Of a DNA stretch of 34,585 bases, positions 31,433-34,585 are shown one piece after another. Source of the stretch: Streptomyces sp. MBT53 (GTDB lineage Bacteria; Actinomycetota; Actinomycetes; Streptomycetales; Streptomycetaceae). The notes below the pieces were generated by a model. It was not told where the DNA came from and searched no databases. It saw only the letters and a program-made list of their open reading frames with translations. Made by a program: the position numbers and the translations under genes. Position 1 is the stretch's first letter. Each line of letters begins with the position of its first letter. The stretch spans positions 1 through 34,585 of the forward strand of contig NZ_JAEQAZ010000092.1 in assembly GCF_016654115.1 (NCBI RefSeq), written 5' to 3'.

Positions 31433-33715
31433 TCATTCTCCTGTTTGGGGCAACTGCCCACGTTGATCCTCGCGGAGGTTGCCGTTGTTGTAACCAACGC
31501 CCCACGCATCCTCAAGGTCCTGCCCGAGCTGGGAGCCTGTCTGGCTGATGTGATGATTGATCAGGAAATGCCTGGCTGGTGATTCGGCGTTCGCCTGGCC
31601 GGCCATGTAGATATTCGCGCGTTGCGCCTGGATGTCCTCCCCGCTGTCCTGCTGCTTGGCCTCGGTCCAGTCCCCGATGACATTGCCGATCTGCTGTTCC
31701 AACATGCCCTGTCCCGTGTCGGTCAGCACGGGGATCGCCGTTGCGGCGACTCCGGCCGCGGCGACCTCGGGCAGGAAGGCCACACCGGCCGCGACAGATG
31801 CCCCGGTGCCGAACTCGATCCAGCCGTTGCGCTTCTCCAGCGCGTCGTTGTACTCCTTGTCCGCCGCGAGCTGCCCGGCCTTCAGCTGGTCCGCCCGCGA
31901 CTGGTCCAGGAGTCCTTGGATCTCCGCGCCGCTGCGGGTGGCATCGCGTGCGCGCGGCTCGTTGATGGAACCGTCTGCTCCCACCTGCGCTTCGAGCACG
32001 CTGGTGGTGTACACCCGTCCCGCGGAGGAAACCTCCGCGTAGGCGTCGGGATGTTGTCCGAGGGTGCTGAGGAAACTGATGGTGTCGCTCTGCCCGAACT
32101 TGGCGTGACCGTCGATCCCCGACCGTGGCGCGAAGGTGCTGTCCTTGCGGTTCTCGTCCAGTCCCCAGTTCAAGTCGTCGACATAGCCCGCCCCCATCCG
32201 GCCGAGGCTGTCGGAGAGGATCGCCTGCTGCTGGACGAGCTTGGGATCGTTGCCGTACGTGTGCACGACCTGTTTCATGATCTTGGCGGAGTCCGCGTCG
32301 CGGACCAGCGTCGGTGCCGGATCGTCGTACGCGTGCCCGAGCGTCGCGGACTCCAGCGCGTGGCCCAGGGCGTCTACTCCGTAGGCCTTCGACGGCACTC
32401 CTGAGCCGTCCATCGGCCACTGGAACTTCTTGTCCGTCAGCTCGTCGAAATACGTGTAGCCGAGCTTCGCGCCTTTGTGTTCGCTGCCGTCGGCGTTGTA
32501 CACCTTCGGGCTGTCGTCGGCGAAGAACGCCTTCGAGGCTTCCGGGCTGCGCCCGAGCCCTTCGAGGACGCTGGTCAGCGGGTCGTAACCCGTTCCGACC
32601 TTCCCCGAGGGGTTGTAGCCGAAATCGGCGTCGAACCCGCTCGCCAGAGGCCTGTTCATGGTGAACAGGTTGGGGTTCTGGTGGTGCAGTTGGACGATGT
32701 GCCCGGCGATGGGGTTGATGAAGTCCGCGTCGTAGTTCCCGTACCGCAGCAGACCGCCGAGAACCTGGTATCCGTACGGCTGGTCGAGCCCGGCGTTGTC
32801 GAGGTGCAGGCGTTGGGCGCCGAGTTTGCGCAGCTGGTCGCCCCAGCTCGCGGGCACGTGGTGCTTGTGGTCCGGGTCGGTGGCGTTGGCGAGCGCCAGG
32901 CCCATGGACTGCTGGAGGTCCCGGGTCAGGGCGAGGCGGACCTTGTTGTCGCCGACCGTGCCGTCGAGCGCCATGGAGCCGTAGAACTCCAGCGTCTTCT
33001 CCGGGCCGAGGGTCTTGTAGAAGTCGGTGGCGAACTCCCCGCCTTTTTCTGTGCCGTTGTACTTCATCAGCCGGTCGAGTTCCTTCAACTCGGCATCGCT
33101 CATGTGCTCGCCCTTCCTGGCGAGCTCGACCGCGCGTGCGGCCTGTGCCTCGTTGAGCGAGCCGTAGTCCGCGTGGCCCGCGTCGTGCAGGTCGTTGCCG
33201 TGGGACCGCGCGAGGGCGGCCTTCACCGACTGGTCCACGTCGTCGGCCCGCCCGACCTGCGCCGAGATCCGGTCGGCGATCGACTGCCAGTCCTGCCCCG
33301 CCTTGCCACCGGCCTTGGCCGTCTGCGCCTGGCTCAGCACGACGCATTCGTGGACGGTGACCGTGGTGTCCCCGTTGTCGGTGATGCTGTAGTTCTTCGC
33401 CCGCGCTTCCTCGACCAGGGTCTTCAACCCGCGCTGCAGCGCGAGGAGTTCGCCGTGCGCGTCGTCGAGGACCTGGTAGATGCTGTTCGCCTCGGTGTGC
33501 AGATCGGTGAACTCCTTGGCCGTCCTGTCGACGAACCCCCGGGTGACATCGGCGTTCACACCGGCCCAGCGAGCAGAGTCCGACTTGGCCTTCATCCCTG
33601 AACGGGCGTCCTCGTCCAGCGACTTGAGGGCGTCGGCCGCTTGCTTCCAGTCGTCGACGGCCGCCCCGAGTTTCCCGAGATCGACGTCGAGCAGGTCCGT
33701 GTACTTGAGTGGCAC
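31433..33715 (-). CDS. Large WXG-domain protein, candidate type VII secretion substrate
   Basis: 760 residues, GTG start with a weak AGAGA about 9 bases upstream. The N-terminal about 100 residues are predicted helical, with W50-A-G52 (WXG motif) and Y80-QVL-D84 (YxxxD), the two hallmarks of ESX/type VII substrates. The middle (about 200-560) resembles a large Streptomyces family that I know as DUF6571 (from memory, not checked). Near the C terminus (about 650-700) is an Ala/Gly-rich hydrophobic stretch (TGASVAAGVAFLPEVAAAGVAATAIPVL when read in parts), then a polar tail. No nuclease or protease motif seen. It lies between a small 154-aa gene and a lipoprotein gene in one operon. Could also be a surface or structural protein rather than a toxin. 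Confidence 0.7.
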   Translation of the reverse strand: MPLKYTDLLDVDLGKLGAAVDDWKQAADALKSLDEDARSGMKAKSDSARWAGVNADVTRGFVDRTAKEFTDLHTEANSIYQVLDDAHGELLALQRGLKTLVEEARAKNYSITDNGDTTVTVHECVVLSQAQTAKAGGKAGQDWQSIADRISAQVGRADDVDQSVKAALARSHGNDLHDAGHADYGSLNEAQAARAVELARKGEHMSDAELKELDRLMKYNGTEKGGEFATDFYKTLGPEKTLEFYGSMALDGTVGDNKVRLALTRDLQQSMGLALANATDPDHKHHVPASWGDQLRKLGAQRLHLDNAGLDQPYGYQVLGGLLRYGNYDADFINPIAGHIVQLHHQNPNLFTMNRPLASGFDADFGYNPSGKVGTGYDPLTSVLEGLGRSPEASKAFFADDSPKVYNADGSEHKGAKLGYTYFDELTDKKFQWPMDGSGVPSKAYGVDALGHALESATLGHAYDDPAPTLVRDADSAKIMKQVVHTYGNDPKLVQQQAILSDSLGRMGAGYVDDLNWGLDENRKDSTFAPRSGIDGHAKFGQSDTISFLSTLGQHPDAYAEVSSAGRVYTTSVLEAQVGADGSINEPRARDATRSGAEIQGLLDQSRADQLKAGQLAADKEYNDALEKRNGWIEFGTGASVAAGVAFLPEVAAAGVAATAIPVLTDTGQGMLEQQIGNVIGDWTEAKQQDSGEDIQAQRANIYMAGQANAESPARHFLINHHISQTGSQLGQDLEDAWGVGYNNGNLREDQRGQLPQTGE

Positions 33716-33739
33716 GGCGGTTCGTCTCTCTCAGTTCTC

Positions 33740-34204
33740 TCAGTGGAAGTAGCGGCTGAGGCTGGACACGGACATCGCGGAACCGTCCCGGCCGCGGATC
33801 TCGGCGGCGATCCGCGTGTCGTCCTGAGCGTGCAGCTTCTTGCTGTAGTCCAGGTGATTCGAAATGTGCGCGACGGCCTGAAGGACCGACTTGACCTGCG
33901 AGGTCCAGACGGAGACCGTGGTCACGAGGGCGGGGCCCATCGCGAACCCGCTGCCCTTCAACTCCTCACCGGCCCGCGTCGTCGAACCGGATCCGCTCCC
34001 GCCGATGTCCACGCGCTGCCGCAACCGGTCGTGAAGGATGTACGCCTCATGCCCTACGGCACCGAGGTCGTCCTGGTGCACCACCAGGTCACCGCCGGCA
34101 CCACGCCCGCCCGCGCCCGCGGGGAGTTGATCGAGCCGCATGTGCTGCTCAGCACCTCTCCGGACCGCGTCGGCCTTGAGCTGCTCCCACTCTTCCCAGG
34201 CCAT
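33740..34204 (-). CDS. Small protein upstream of the WXG-domain gene, possible export partner
   Basis: 154 residues, ATG with GGGGGA and AAAGG just upstream. N-terminal MAWEEWEQLKADAVRRG helix, a Gly-rich middle (about 70-80), and a second likely helix VSVWTSQVKSVLQAVAHISNHL (about 97-118). No signal peptide. In such Streptomyces operons a small helical protein often precedes the large WXG protein, so a partner or chaperone role is plausible. It ends 24 bases before the start of the 760-aa gene. No clear domain recognised. Confidence 0.6.
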   Translation of the reverse strand: MAWEEWEQLKADAVRRGAEQHMRLDQLPAGAGGRGAGGDLVVHQDDLGAVGHEAYILHDRLRQRVDIGGSGSGSTTRAGEELKGSGFAMGPALVTTVSVWTSQVKSVLQAVAHISNHLDYSKKLHAQDDTRIAAEIRGRDGSAMSVSSLSRYFH

Positions 34205-34360
34205 TCCCCCGTACCTTTCTCACTCGATCGTCAACTGATGGGCGAGGACGATGACTTGATCGCACAGAACCCCGCCACTGCCCGCTGATCAGCTCATACA
34301 GGCCCCGCGCGATCGTCGGCGCACGGCGAGCACCACGACGGATCCAACGACCGGACCTGT

Positions 34361-34390
34361 CCGGAGGACACCGGAGGACACCGCACGACA
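34361..34390. repeat. 10-base tandem repeat upstream of the WXG operon
   Basis: CCGGAGGACA occurs twice in a row (34361-34380) followed by the related CCGCACGACA (34381-34390). It lies in the 251-base gap between the GH115-like stop and the 154-aa gene; CCGGAC/GTCCGG (34351-34364) adjoins it. Otherwise nothing is seen in 34205-34455. Confidence 0.6.
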
Positions 34391-34455
34391 CGGGGCCGGA
34401 CGAGCCAGGTCTTGGCCCACCGATCCCACGCAGCACGCCCACCGACACCCCTCCG

Positions 34456-34585
34456 CTACACCCGCCGACTCTCCAACGGCCCCAGGTACAGCGCCGGCAG
34501 ACCCCCCGTGTCGATCACGAGCCGCTGCAGCACCACCGTCGGGTCCACCGTCCAGAACCTCAACCGGTGGACCCGACGGTGGTGC
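34456..34585 (-). CDS. 3' end of a GH115-like glycosyl hydrolase gene
   Basis: 42 codons to TAG (34456-34458), the rest beyond the window. The end RFWTVDPTVVLQRLVID-TGG-LPALYLGPLESRRV (read with the breaks) matches the C-terminal beta-sandwich end of GH115 xylan alpha-1,2-glucuronidases as I remember it. With the PL9 lyase this hints at plant hemicellulose/pectin use. The first about 8 codons seen may be artefactual because they fall in the fold-back arm at the window edge. Confidence 0.55.
   Translation of the reverse strand, partial: HHRRVHRLRFWTVDPTVVLQRLVIDTGGLPALYLGPLESRRV
34530..34585. repeat. Inverted repeat ending at the right window edge
   Basis: Bases 34530-34550 are the exact reverse complement of 34565-34585 (21 bases, 14-base loop). 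The inner arm codes for conserved protein sequence; the outer arm runs exactly to the last base. Its sequence is unrelated to the left-edge repeat, so these are not ends of a mobile element. Confidence 0.85.

Overview
The window is high-GC actinobacterial DNA, almost certainly Streptomyces. The evidence is the minus-strand gene order rpsJ to truA, the type Z (zinc) S14, the long low-complexity tails on S3 and L17, the N-terminal extension on L23, the frequent GTG starts, and a short intergenic repeat that I know from many Streptomyces genomes. Both window ends cut through genes and both carry fold-back inverted repeats that run exactly to the last base, so this is probably one whole assembly contig.

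Layout. (1) 1-7380, plus strand: a polysaccharide locus with a GH26 beta-mannanase-like protein (5' end missing), a processive GT2 synthase with DDD, ED and QxxRW motifs, a membrane-anchored GH113-like hydrolase, a mannose-1-phosphate guanylyltransferase-like nucleotidyltransferase, and an acyltransferase-3/SGNH O-acyltransferase. A hairpin terminator separates it from convergent truA. (2) 7434-26619, minus strand: the S10, spc and alpha ribosomal-protein operons, read right to left: rpsJ-rplC-rplD-rplW-rplB-rpsS-rplV-rpsC-rplP-rpmC-rpsQ, then rplN-rplX-rplE-rpsN(Z)-rpsH-rplF-rplR-rpsE-rpmD-rplO-secY-adk, then map-infA-rpmJ-rpsM-rpsK-rpoA-rplQ-truA. Many junctions are one-base stop/start overlaps, and several spacers hold strong hairpins. 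Two accessory genes (a membrane-anchored beta-propeller protein and a small secreted protein), each followed or preceded by strong hairpins, sit between adk and map. (3) 26620-28429: a long rpsJ leader and promoter, then a divergent secreted PL9 pectate lyase whose promoter overlaps LacI-type palindromes. (4) 28430-34585: accessory genes: a gene remnant, a small membrane protein, a secreted S41 peptidase, then a minus-strand three-gene cassette (154-aa small protein, 760-aa WXG-domain protein, lipoprotein), and finally the 3' end of a GH115-like gene.

How the parts work together. The central block is housekeeping: ribosome assembly, RNA polymerase alpha, Sec export, adenylate kinase, N-terminal methionine removal, and IF-1. 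The left flank looks like a machine that makes, trims and acylates a secreted beta-linked polysaccharide; the pairing of two mannanase-type hydrolases with a GDP-mannose-type pyrophosphorylase points to a mannan-like polymer (inference). The right flank deals with plant-polymer breakdown (PL9, GH115) and with a WXG-domain protein/lipoprotein cassette that could be a type VII secretion effector with a lipoprotein immunity partner (inference). The last two are the parts most worth following up.
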